A stretch of 64,000 nt of DNA from Prosapia bicincta (taxonomy: Eukaryota > Arthropoda > Insecta > Hemiptera > Cercopidae), in assembly GCA_036971475.1 (NCBI GenBank), contig JBAIZL010000005.1, positions 178,431,886 through 178,495,885 of the forward strand, given 5' to 3'. The translations under genes were made by a program, and so were the position numbers. Below are positions 12,801-25,835 of this stretch, in pieces (positions within the stretch are counted from its first letter, which is position 1; every line of letters begins with the position of its first letter). Below the pieces are notes generated by a model, which had not been told where the DNA came from, did not search any database, and saw nothing but the letters and a program-made list of their open reading frames with translations.

Positions 12801-15800
12801 GAAATGGAAGAGCCAGAGCAGATTATTTCATAGAAAGAGTCATAGTTTTAAAGAACATGACACCACCGCAAAATGAGGAAGAGATAGTCCGGAGATTAAG
12901 CCGTCATTTTAATGAAAGGATACAGTTGTCAAGAAGAGTACAAAATATAAAAACGATCCGAGAGATGGAAAGGATGCTGAATGAGGAGGATATAGAGGAG
13001 AGAAATAAGGAAATAAGACAGAGAAACAGGGGACCATGGAATAGGCCTACCCCTAGAGAGGAACAGAATGGAAATAGATTTTCACCCAGAAGGGGTGAGG
13101 AAGGGATGAGACAGCAGGGAAATAGAAGATTTCCAGGACCAGGAGAATTGTATAGAAGGAATGAATATAGGAATGAAGGGCGGCCATATGTCCAGTTCTT
13201 TAACAGAAGAATAGATAATCATATGAGGGGGAATGTTGAACCAAGACCAGGGCAGGAAAATAATCGAGAAAATAGAGGAGACAGGAATTACAGAACCAAT
13301 GACAGGAGCCAGAAAGAAGTAAACAGCATGCAGATACGACCAAAGGAATCAACCAGTGGAAGATGTGAGGGAGACCAGGGGACCTCGGAAAACTAAAGGG
13401 CACTGGTGATACCTTATTGCATCATAGGAAAACTACAGGGGATGCTGAAGAGGGAAAGCCAGTGCTAAAGAGCCTTGGAAATATTAATTGTGACAAGAAT
13501 AAGGGTAACAATCAATTTAATGAAAATACAGATTTGGGGTTAGGAATAATTAACAACGTATTAATAGATAGGGAATTTTTGGAAAGTGAGGGGACGGAGC
13601 GAAATTTGAATTTAGAGCAAAACAAAATATATATGAGCCCAGAAATAGAGATAGAATTTAAACAGGTTAGGGTTACAGCCTTAATAGATACAGGTAGTAA
13701 TATTACATGTATTCAGGAAAAATGGTATAGTATAAATAAGGGAAAACTAGGAAGAGTAGAAACGTTGCCAATCAGAGCAATGAACATTAGGACAGCAACA
13801 AATAAAAAGAGTAAAAAAATTAATAAAATTGTTCTGATAATGGGAAGATTAGGTGGGATTGATTACCCATTTCAATGTTTCATCATACCTGGCCTATTGA
13901 GAGAGATGATCATAGGGATGGATATATTAAAAAATACAAAGGCTGATATAAGTTGTGAGGATTGGAGTATAAAATTGAAATATTTGGAAAACTATATTAA
14001 AATAGATATGAAAGAAACGGAGGTTGAAAATGATGACGAAAGATTTAATAACAACGAGGTACAAAATTTAGAAAGGGAAGATAAGGTAATTAACGAATTC
14101 GATCAAATTGATGAGGAATGGGAAAATTTAGATAATCTAGGACAGGGGTACCAAAATTATGAGAAACAAAATGAAACAGAAGGGGAAATTAGTGATAGAG
14201 ATATTGTGGGAAGTATCGGAGATGACCGTGTAACAGATAGGCAAAAACTGGAGTTGGTGGAGATAATAAAGCAATATAAGGATGTATTTTCAGATAGGCC
14301 TGGAGTGTGTAAAGGATATAGACATGAGATAAAAGTAAGAACAGATTTACCATTTTATCAAAGAAACTATCCTGTACCCACAAAGTATCAAGAAGCGGTA
14401 CAAAGAGAAATTGACAAAATGTTGGAGATGAAAATTATAGAAAAAAGTAATAGCCCTTATATTAACCCTATTATTCCTGTCATAAAAAGTAATGGAGAAA
14501 TAAGATTGTGCCTGGACGCAAGGAAACTGAACGAAATCATAATACCAGATTACGAGTGTTACCAGGGTATTAATGAAATATTACATAAGGCAAGAAAGGT
14601 AAAATACCTGAGTTCTATGGACCTCACGAATAGTTTTTGGCAGGTGGAGTTGGAGCCAGAATCCAGAAAATTTACAGCTTTTCAGTATAATGGAAAGACA
14701 TATCATTTCATTGTGACACCTTATGGGCTAAAAACATCATTAGCAGCTTTAGCAAGAGCTATGGGTAGAATAATGGGAAATGAATTAGAACCATTCACTT
14801 TAGTATATGTAGACGACATTGTATGCATGTCACAGAGTTTTGAAGAACATAAAAACCATTTAAAAAAATTATTTATGACATTTAGGGAAAATAATATCAA
14901 AATTAAATTATCAAAAACTGAGTTTTGTAAAGAAAACATAGCATTTTTAGGTTATAGGTTGACAACTGAGGGAATAGAGATAGATAAGGACAAAATTAAG
15001 GCTGTAATGGAATTCCCCACACCAAAGAATGTTAAGCAATTAAAAGGGTTTATAGGCCTTGCCAATTATTACAACAAGTTTGTAGACCACTATTCGAAAT
15101 TAGTAGAGCCACTCCTGAAACTTTTGAGACATGAAACAAAATTTAATTGGACAGATTTAGAGGAACAAAATTTTAGAAAATTAAAGGAAGCATTTATAGA
15201 TACCAACGTACTAAAACACCCTGATTATTCAAAAACGTTTTATTTACAGACAGATGCAAGCGAATATGCTATTGGGGGGCATCTGTACCAGGTAACAGAG
15301 ACTGGACAGAAACAGGCAATTATGTTTATGAGCCGAACCCTAAAAGGTAGTGAGATACGATATTATACGACTGAAAAAGAATTATTGGCTGTGTTGTTTT
15401 GTCTACAGAAGGCTAGACAGGTTATACTGGGGAGAAAAGTAGTAATACAAACTGACCACCAGGCTTTGACTTTCATAAAGACTTGCAGAATATTAAATTC
15501 AAGACTATATCGTTGGATATTGCTCATGCAGGAATATGATTTTGAGATTGAGTATTGTAAAGGGAAGGAGAACGTGGTGGCAGACATATTAAGTCGTAAC
15601 CCATGGGATAAGATAGAGCCAAAACATATAGAGAATCAAAATAAGTTTAGTATCAATTTAATGGAAAGAGTAATAAGTAGGGAAGTAGTGACAAAATTGA
15701 CAAAACTTAATGAGCTCCAGTGGGGTGATTTAGAATTAAGAAATATTATTGAAAATGTCCAGGAATACAATTCGAAATTCAAAATTGAAAATAACATACT

Positions 15801-18800
15801 ATATAAAAATTGTAAAACAAGTTGGAAAATAATAGTACCTAGAGAGTTAATAAATGTATTAGTGACATCATGCCATGAGTACTATATGCATATAGGGGCC
15901 AAGAAGTGCTATAGTATAATAAATGAAATATTCACATGGAAAAAGATGTATAAGGAGATTAAATACCTTTTAAAATACTGTGACACTTGTCAGAGGGTGA
16001 AACACACAAATCAAACTTGTTATGGGGTGATGAAAGGAATCAAGGTAGAAGGGCCTAAAGAGCAACTATCTATTGACTTTTGTGGACCATTTCATAAAAG
16101 TGAGGGATTTAAATATATTTTGGTTATTTTGGATATTTTTACTAAATTCATAAAAATTTATAAAATAAAAAAAGCAAATACTGCTACAGCTATTAGATGT
16201 GTAGAAGATTATTTAGAAAAATATGGACAGGTAAAAAGGGCACAAACAGACCATGGAACTCAGTTCACAAGTAAAAGATGGTCAACATTTTTAGAAAATA
16301 AAGGGATCAAACAAATATTTTCACCAATTAGGCGACCTCAAAGCAATATAGTAGAAAGGGTAAACAGGGAGATAATGAGATGTCTTCGCACATATTGCCA
16401 TGGGAACCATAAACAATGGGCAAAGTTTATACATTTAATAAATGAGATGTTGAATGAAGTACCACATGAGACCACAGGGTTCACACCTAATCAGTTACAG
16501 TTAGGAAAAATAGATGAGAGATTTTGGCATAAGTATATCAAAATTCAAAATTCAAACGAACAAAGCGTTAATACCCAACTAGTAATAGATTTGGCAAGAG
16601 GGAGAATGAAAAAAAAGGCAGAACTTAGGGCACAAAATTTCAATAGAAATCATAAGCTTTTCACATTTAATTTAAATGATTTAGTGTTAGTAAAAGAAAA
16701 CTGGCAGGCAAAAGGCATAGAGGGAGAAATGGGGAAATTATTTAATATTTATAGTGGGCCATATAGAATACACAAAAAGTTAGGAGAATCGACATTCGAA
16801 TTATGGGATGATAAATATGATATAAATAAGGGGATGTTCCATTCGACAGAACTAAAAAAGTACCATGATGCAAGGGAGATAAACTCAAATGAGACAAAAT
16901 AAAATAGGAAGGGAGATATTAAATATAGGTAAAGGAAGCAATATGAGTAAACTCTAGGTGACTATGTGTATAAGAAAACGTTAGCAGGAGATAAGTTTTA
17001 AGGGATGGTAACTATATCTATGATAATTTATTAGAAACTTCGTCGAATAATGAATAACGATAAAATTATGTATATTTAAACTTCGTCGTATTGTAAGGGA
17101 GAATCTGCGTTGATAAATAATGGAACTTCATCGTATATATTATATATTATAAAAGAAATATGAATCTATGATAATAAATATTAAAGCATCGTTGTAATAA
17201 AAATATGGTAATTGTGTATTTAAACTTCGTCGTATTGTAAGGGAGAATCTGCGTTGATAAATAAGTATTAAAACAAAATTTATATTCGTTGATATAGGGA
17301 TAGTGTAATCGAAGGAACTATAGATATGATCAAATAGAGGATATGAAATTGCAACCTTTAAAAATATTAGATGTTAAACTTCATACAAAATAAACTGAAA
17401 TGATATAAGAAAATAATTGAACTGGATGTGAGATTGGAAGGGGAGATAAAATACTAACTTAGAACTGAGAGTTAGATGAAGCTAAAAGCAAAATAAATAT
17501 GAGATAAATAATAAACAAGGAATAAACAGAAATAAGGGAAAGAGAAATGTTATAACCAATTTGACCAAATCTAGACATACTATGACTCGGATAGGCTGGG
17601 ATTTAAAGACATGGTATCAGAGAATATATATTATGTTAAATAAATATTGAATCAGACTTATGATTGGAAGGGTTCCAATTGTAATAAATGTAAAAAAAAA
17701 TATATATATATATAATTATGCAAGAAATTGTAAATACCAGAACATGATTTATGGTTACTATATGTTAGAATTGTTAAAGAATTGTTGATTGAATGTTAGT
17801 TATAAGTATATTGTATTGTTAGAAGATAAGTTAAATAATATGTAGCTTGAAGTGTTCAGCTCAGTATTTGATTGTTAAAGAATTAAGATAAAATTGTGTC
17901 ATAGGAATTAAGTATAAATGGACGAAAGTGGACAGATAAAGGTATAAATGACTTTTAAGTGGACAATTCTAAAAGTGGTAAAGACAATGGACGATAAGTA
18001 GCCAAAGTGTTGAGGCACTTACTCAATAAAAAATGTGTTCAATTAGTTATTAAATAAAATGTACAATTAGGAAATAAATGTTAATTTGAATTTAATTTAA
18101 AAAAAAAAAAATGTATATTTAAATAAGCTTGTAGAATGTAAAGAATGTGTAATGTAGATATTAGTAATATTTTTTTTATTTAAATTAAATTAGGGGACAT
18201 TGTAACATTTATAGAATGGGCTATATAATATTATTTAAGAATTGGAAGAATATATTAGAAATAACTCACACAAAATTTAAAAAGAAATTCATTAAAAGAT
18301 TGGTTAGGGTAAAATTGAAACTAAATTCTGGTAAAAGCCTAGGAATTGTAAACAAGGTATTTGAACTGTAAAATCCATTAGGAAATTTGTTATATCAAAT
18401 AACCTAACACATAAATTAAAACAAGATAATCTAATAATAGTTATGTGTAAACAAATTTGTAAACTGTAGTAACATAGGGCCTAAGTAATTACTTGAAGGA
18501 AAAAGTGAAAAAACCATTGTAAACAATGTAAGGTTATGTTTGGAAAAGTCCAGTCAAAACACACACAATTCAGAACTATTTCAAAAGTAAAACACAAAGA
18601 CACTTCACACACTAATAATAGTAATTAAATAAACACTGGAAACTTTATTAAGGATCGGAAAATTGAAACAGTAAGTTTCAACCAAAGTTTAACGAAATTA
18701 AAACTGGTGAAAATAGTTCATTGACATTAACAGATGTGAAAGCAAGGAAATAGGTCAGTGTGACAATCGATTCTAGTGAAAAAAAAAATCGAACTAAATT

Positions 18801-21800
18801 ACAGGCAACATGTGTTTTTTTTAGAAGGAGAAGCCGCCATATTTTTCTTTAACAATTCTAGAAGTAAAACGAAGCGTTAGTTTTAGTCAGAGTGGCGTGG
18901 GACGCCGAGTAAGGTAGCAAATCTGCCAGGTCCAGTCAAAATTTTATTTATTAGAAACTTTGTCAAAATTATACCGTTTTGTGAAGATAACTTTACAAGA
19001 TTAAACAGGGATAAGTGAATTGAAAGAGTTAATAAAGTGTAAATATAATGTGAAGTAAACAAAAAAAGAATTTAAGTGTGTAAAATGTCTAACTGGAGAG
19101 AACGGGAATTTTACGTAAGCGACCAGCAGAATTTTGATATTTATTAAGTTGAGTAATAGCGCTATAAAAATAACTTTAGTGGACTTTTAAGATAATAGAG
19201 AAGTTTAAATTCTAATGTGTACATTAGAATATCTTGTAGTTAATTAATAGTAAGAAATAAGAAATAATCCAGTTCAAATAGTTTAGCCTTTTTAGTATAT
19301 TCAAAATTAAAGTATTTCCATCCGGAAAATATTTATTAAAGCTAATTTCAAAATTTAATATTGTTTGTTCAAAATTTATTTAATTAACCTAAGAATTAAA
19401 AAAAAAATATAGCCCATGCTATAACCCCGAGATATCAAGAGATCTTAAACTAGCCAAGGGTATTAAAATTGTGTAACTCTAAAATTAAAAGAAAAAAGAG
19501 TAAGTAGATTTTGTTAAAAGTTGTTAAGTTTATTTTGTTCTGTTTATTGTGTTAATTGTTTACTTGTTGAATTAATAAATAATTGTAATAAAGAATTTAA
19601 ATTACAAATGCCTGAGTTGTGTTGTGTGTTATAAAAATTATATTACAATATATATTATAACATAATTTCCGACACATCCAACAAAGGGTTTTTCTATTTA
19701 ATATTTATTAGAATGATGATATTTAATTTCTATTTAAAACAAAAAAAAACTACTCGGGAACAATTCATATTTCTTTATTATAACAATTTTTTTTTATTTC
19801 AACATTTAAACAATAAACAGAACAAAAATAACTTAACAAGTTTTAACACAATATACTAAACTCACTTTCTTTGATTTTTAGTTACAAATTTTCATATACC
19901 CTAGGCTAATTTTAAGATCTCTTACTATCTCGGGGTTTATAGGCATGGGCTATATTTTTTAATTCTTTTGTTAATTAAATAAATTTTGAAAAACAATATT
20001 AAATTTTGAAATTAGTTTTAATAAATATTTTCCTGATGGAAAAACTTTAATTTGGAATAAGCAAAAAGGCGAAACTATTTGAACTGGATTATGATTCTTC
20101 CTACTATCTATTAATTAATTCCAAGATATTCTAATGTACAAATTTAAACTTCCCTATTATCTTAAGAGTCCACTAAAGTTTATTTTTTATAGCGCTATAT
20201 ACTTAACTTATCAAATATCGAAATTCTGCAGGTCGCTTACGTAAGATTCCGTTCTCTTCAAATTTCACTTTTTATACACTTAAATTCTTTTTAGTTACGT
20301 CAAATTATATTTACACTGTATTAACTCTTTCAATTCACTTATCCCTGTTTAATCTTGCCAAGTTTCTTCACCAAACGGTATAATTTTGACGAATTCCTTC
20401 CAATGTAAAATTTTGACTGGTCATGGCAGGTCCCATCTCGTAGCGTCACCACGCTATAACTAAAACTCACGCGTTCTTAAATTTTTAAAAAATAAAAAAA
20501 TATGGCGGCTTCTCCTTCTTCTAAAACACATGTTGCTATAATTTAGTTCAATTTCTTCTCACTATAGTCGACTGCACACTTGACCTACTTCTTGCTTTCA
20601 CCTCTGTTTTTACAGCTGATGCAATAACGCGATTGTTTACAATGGCGCTCCAATTTGGTCAAACTTCGGTTGAAACCCACTGCCTCAACCTTCCGATCCT
20701 CAAACCTTCCAGCGTTTATTTAATTATTATTATTTGTGTGTGAAGTGTCTTTGCGTTTTACTTTTGTAATAATTCCGAATTGTGTGTGTTTTGAGCTGAA
20801 TTCATAGAACATAACCTCTCATTGTTTACAATCGTTTTTCACTTTCTCCTTCAAGTAATTACTTATGCCCTATGTTACTAATATTTACAATTTTGTTTAA
20901 ATATAATTATTATTATTAGATTATCTTGTTTTTAATTTTATTTGATACAACAAATTTCTTTATGCATTTACAGTTCAAATATCTTGTTTATATGTTACAA
21001 CCGTTTTATAACCTTTCTAGGCTTTTACCTAAAATTAGTTTCAATTTAATCTAACCAATCTTTTAATGAATTTCTTTTTAAATTTTGTGTGAGTTATTTT
21101 TAATCTATTTTTCCAATTCTTAAAGAACATTATATAGTCCATTCTATAAATGTTACAATGTCCCCTAATTTAATTTAAATAAAAAAAATATTCCTAATAT
21201 CTACATTACACTTTCTTTGCATTTTACAAGCTTGATTAAATATACATATTTTTTTTTTAAATTAAATTTAAATTTAAATTAACATTTATTTCCTAATTGT
21301 ACATTTTATTTAATAACTACCTGAACACATTTTTATTGAGTACGTTATACCTCAACACCGGCTACACCTTGGCTAACTTATCGTCCATTGTCTTTACCAC
21401 TTTTATAATTGTCCATTTAAAAGTCATTTATACATTCATCTGTCCACTTTCGTCCATTTATACTTAATTCCTACGACACAATTTTATCTTAATTCTTTAA
21501 CAATCAAATACTGAGCTGAAAACTTCAAGCTACTAGTCTTACATAGTTTATACTAGTTTAAAACTCGCATAATACTATTTCATTAATTTTATATGTTGTT
21601 ATTTATTATTCTATTTACTATCCCTTTTTTCGCATCCTCCCAACTATTCATAATAAATTTTTTCAATTAAAAATAATTTTTCTTAACCTTGCCTCAACCT
21701 CACTTCAGTTATAAATCTATCAACTCTATCTGAACACAACTATATTAAATTTAACCCCAATTTCATATTACTATTATTTTTTATTTGTTTAAACTCTATT

Positions 21801-24800
21801 ATATTTATATACTTTGTTACATATATATGACAGTAATTCACCTTACCTACCCTTATTCACGTAGACCTTTATTTTATTTTAACATATTATCAACGACATC
21901 AACACCCTAACACCCTTATTCACGTAGACATTTATTTTATATTACTTTATAGTTATATTTCTCGACGTTATTTATATATTTCATTTTATTAAAAGATTCC
22001 CCTTTTTCCAAATTATATTTCTCCTTTTTATATTGTTATGCTCATCCAGAATATACATATCTTTATCTTTGCAGTGCGTCCCACTTGTATTCATTCCGTT
22101 TTATTTCTGCTATTTTTTTTTTTATTTTTCTTACTTTTGGTATTTGCTCTATTTCTGTTTATTCCTTGTTTATTATTTATTTCATATTTATTTTGCTTTT
22201 AGCTTCATCTAACTCTCAGTTCTAAGTTAGTATTTTATCTCCCCTTCCAATCTTACATCCAGTTCAATTATTTTCTTATATCATCTCAGTTTATTTTGTA
22301 TGAAGTTTAACATCTAATATTTTTAAAGGTTGCAATCTTATATCCTCTATTTGATCATATCTATAGCTCCTTCGATTACCCTGTCCCTATATCAACGAAT
22401 ATAAATTTTGTTTTAATACTTATTTATCATAGATTCCATTAATTATCAACGCAGATTCTCCCTTACAATACGACGAAGTTTAAATACACAATTACCATAT
22501 TTTAATTACAACGATGCTTTAATATTTATTATCATAGATTCATATTTCTTTCATAATATATAATATATACGACGAAGTTCCATTATTTATCAACGCAGAT
22601 TCTCCCTTACAATACGACGAAGTTTAAATACACAATTACCATATTTTATTTATTACAACGAAGCTTCAATATTTATCTTTATTCATTATTCGATGAAGTT
22701 TCTAATAAATTATCGTAGATATAGTTACCATCCCTTAAACTTATCTCCTGCTAACGTTTTCTTATACACATAGTCACCTAGAGTTTATTCATATTGCTTC
22801 CTTTACCTATATTTAATATCTCCCTTCCTATTTTATTTTTATTTTTCAATATCCAGTTCTCCTGGATACATGTCATATTACTGCCTGTGTCTATTAATGC
22901 CTGTAAACTTGTTTCCTCTATTTAATTTCTATTCCTGGGTTTCTTATTGTCTTAGTTTTCCGACTGACTGTGGGCACCATGCTCTTTTCTTGTCCCCACG
23001 CCTGTCCTTGCCTTAACACCGTTTACATCTCCATTGTATCTCTCATCTGCTTCATAAGTTCTATTTTCTCTGTTATTCTCATATTTAAATTCCATCTCCC
23101 ATTTTCCAAACTCGAGTTGTGCCTCCACATTCATTAACATATCCGTACCTATGATAAATTTTCTCAATAAGCCTTGTACCACTAAGCATTGAGACGGATA
23201 TTTAACTCCTCCTATTTCTCCTATTACCATTATCATTTTACTAATCTTTTCAGTCTTCCTATTAGTTGCGGTTTGAATGGTTAAATTTTTTATTTGCCAT
23301 ATTTCTATTTTTCCTATTTTATTTTTATCTCCTAACCTTCCCTACTCTCCTAATATTTTCTCCCTATCATCTTCAACTTTCCTAAAACGCTCTTCTGTTA
23401 TCTTTCTTTTCCCCTTCACCTTTAATTTTAACTCTCCTAACTCTTCTGTGTTTTTCTTTGTTATAATTTCTACTTTCTCTACCTCTTTCTTATTAATTTC
23501 TATTTCATCAGCTATTATTTCTTTTGTCTCCTCAAAATTTGTCTTAATCTTCTCCTCTAATTCTCTTTCTTTCTCCTCTAAGTCTCTTCTCACATCCTCT
23601 ATTACAGTATTATTCTCTGTCCTCCACTGTCGCCTCATATCCTCTATCATTTTCCTATTTTCCTCCCTAATTTCCTCTTTTATTACTTTTAAATCCTCCT
23701 TCATCTCTCTTATTTCGTCTCTATTTTCCTCTAAATCTTTTTTTATTTCTCTCATATCCTCCCTCATATCCTTCATTTCCTCTTTTATTTCGTCTATCTT
23801 ATCTAATTTTTTCATGTTTACACTCATTTCCATAAGAGTTCTCATCATCTCCCTTAAATCTACATTCTCATTATTTCCCCGTTCCTGTTGGGTTTGCATA
23901 GGTGGTAGTCCCCTAGCTTCTTCTACCTCAATGTTTCCTATTGGCATATCTGTGCCTTCCATTTCTATTTCTTTCATTTCCAAACTTGTCCCTTTTTCCT
24001 GTTTTTTATGCTTTATCTTCCCGCAAATTGTACGATTCCCTTTCATCAGACATATATATATTTTTTTTCAACTGTAAGTAACTTATTATACAAAATATAA
24101 ACAATTTATATATATACTATAAACCTAGCCTTGACTCTATTCAACTCAGTGTTTAATTTTACAAAAAAATTTTCTCTAAAATCTATTTCCAGTTCAAATG
24201 TTTCTCATATAAAAAGTTCTAAATTAATTTTATTTCAAAATCTCTCTAAATAAACTTTATCTCTTATTATATCGAGCCCCACGTTGGGCGCCAATTATAA
24301 CATAATTTCCGACACATCCAACAAAGGGTCTTTCTATTTAATATTTATTAGAATGATGATATTTAATTTCTATTTAAAACAAAAAAAAACTACTCAGGAA
24401 CAATTCACATTTCTTTATTATAACAATTTTTTTTTTATTTCAACATTTAAACAATAAACAGAACAAAAATAACTTAACAAATTTTAACACAATATACTAA
24501 ACTCACTTTCTTTGATTTTTAGTTACAAATTTTCATATACCCTAGGCTAATTTTAAGATCTCTTACTATCTCGGGGTTTATAGGCATGGGCTATATTTTT
24601 TAATTCTTTTGTTAATTAAATAAATTTTGAAAAACAATATTAAATTTTGAAATTAGTTTTAATAAATATTTTCCTGATGGAAAAACTTTAATTTGGAATA
24701 AGCAAAAAGGCGAAACTATTTGAACTGGATTATGATTCTTCCTACTATCTATTAATTAATTCCAAGATATTCTAATGTACAAATTTAAACTTCCCTATTA

Positions 24801-25798
24801 TCTTAAGAGTCCACTAAAGTTTATTTTTTATAGCGCTATATACTTAACTTATCAAATATCGAAATTCTGCAGGTCGCTTACGTAAGATTCCGTTCTCTTC
24901 AAATTTCACTTTTTATACACTTAAATTCTTTTTAGTTACGTCAAATTATATTTACACTGTATTAACTCTTTCAATTCACTTATCCCTGTTTAATCTTGCC
25001 AAGTTTCTTCACCAAACGGTATAATTTTGACGAATTCCTTCCAATGTAAAATTTTGACTGGTCATGGCAGGTCCCATCTCGTAGCGTCACCACGCTATAA
25101 CTAAAACTCACGCGTCCTTAAATTTTTAAAAAATAAAAAAATATGGCGGCTTCTCCTTCTTCTAAAACACATGTTGCTATAATTTAGTTCAATTTCTTCT
25201 CACTATAGTCGACTGCACACTTGACCTACTTCTTGCTTTCACCTCTGTTTTTACAGCTGATGCAATAACGCGATTGTTTACAATGGCGCTCCAATTTGGT
25301 CAAACTTCGGTTGAAACCCACTGCCTCAACCTTCCGATCCTCAACAAACCTTCCAGTGTTTATTTAATTATTATTATTTGTGTGTGAAGTGTCTTTGCGT
25401 TTTACTTTTGTTATAATTCCGAATTGTGTGTGTTTTGAGCTGAATTCATAGAACATAACCTCTCATTGTTTACAATCGTTTTTCACTTTCTCCTTCAAGT
25501 AATTACTTATGCCCTATGTTACTAATATTTACAATTTTGTTTAAATATAATTATTATTATTAGATTATCTTGTTTTTAATTTTATTTGATACAACAAATT
25601 TCTTTATGCTTTTACAGTTCAAATATCTTGTTTATATGTTACAACCGTTTTATAACCTTTCTAGGCTTTTACCTAAAATTAGTTTCAATTTAATCTAACC
25701 AATCTTTTAATGAATTTCTTTTTAAATTTTGTGTGAGTTATTTTTAATCTATTTTTCCAATTCTTAAAGAACATTATATAGCCCATTCTATAAATGTT

Positions 25799-25835
<37 letters not shown>

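Larger units (their letters stand above)
9862..19647 (+). mobile_element. LTR-1: apparently intact Ty3/gypsy-type LTR retrotransposon
   Basis: 9786 bp: LTR 9862-11307, internal 11308-18200, LTR 18201-19647. Ends are TGTAAC...TTACA, flanked by ATAT on both sides (9858-9861 and 19648-19651). That is consistent with a 4-bp target duplication, though the TA-run context makes it weak evidence. PBS-like TTGGCGC lies just after the left LTR, and AGGGGACAT just before the right LTR serves as polypurine tract. Gag and pol frames are open and there is no env. The two LTRs differ by eye only in one extra A in an A-run, so insertion is very recent. Confidence 0.95.
19656..25801 (-). mobile_element. LTR-2: internally deleted relative of LTR-1, opposite strand
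   Basis: Minus-strand element: 5' LTR 24296-25801, internal 21158-24295 (3.1 kb), 3' LTR 19656-21157. The LTRs differ from each other at roughly ten positions by eye, so it is older than LTR-1. PBS TTGGCGCCCAACGTGGGGCT lies inside the 5' LTR and ATGTCCCC (complement of GGGGACAT) lies next to the 3' LTR. Capsid, RT, RNase H and integrase are missing; only the gag coiled coil, two protease pieces in swapped order and the 3' UTR remain. It could be mobilised in trans by LTR-1-type proteins because both PBS and PPT are kept. Only 8 nt (ATATATAT) separate it from LTR-1. Confidence 0.9.

Noticed and set aside
16903..18200. env-like gene after pol in LTR-1
   Set aside because: No open frame, signal peptide or membrane-anchor pattern on the plus strand.
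23277..24077. 266-codon plus-strand frame, Phe/Ser-rich
   Set aside because: Antisense of the LTR-2 gag remnant, which matches LTR-1 gag on the minus strand.
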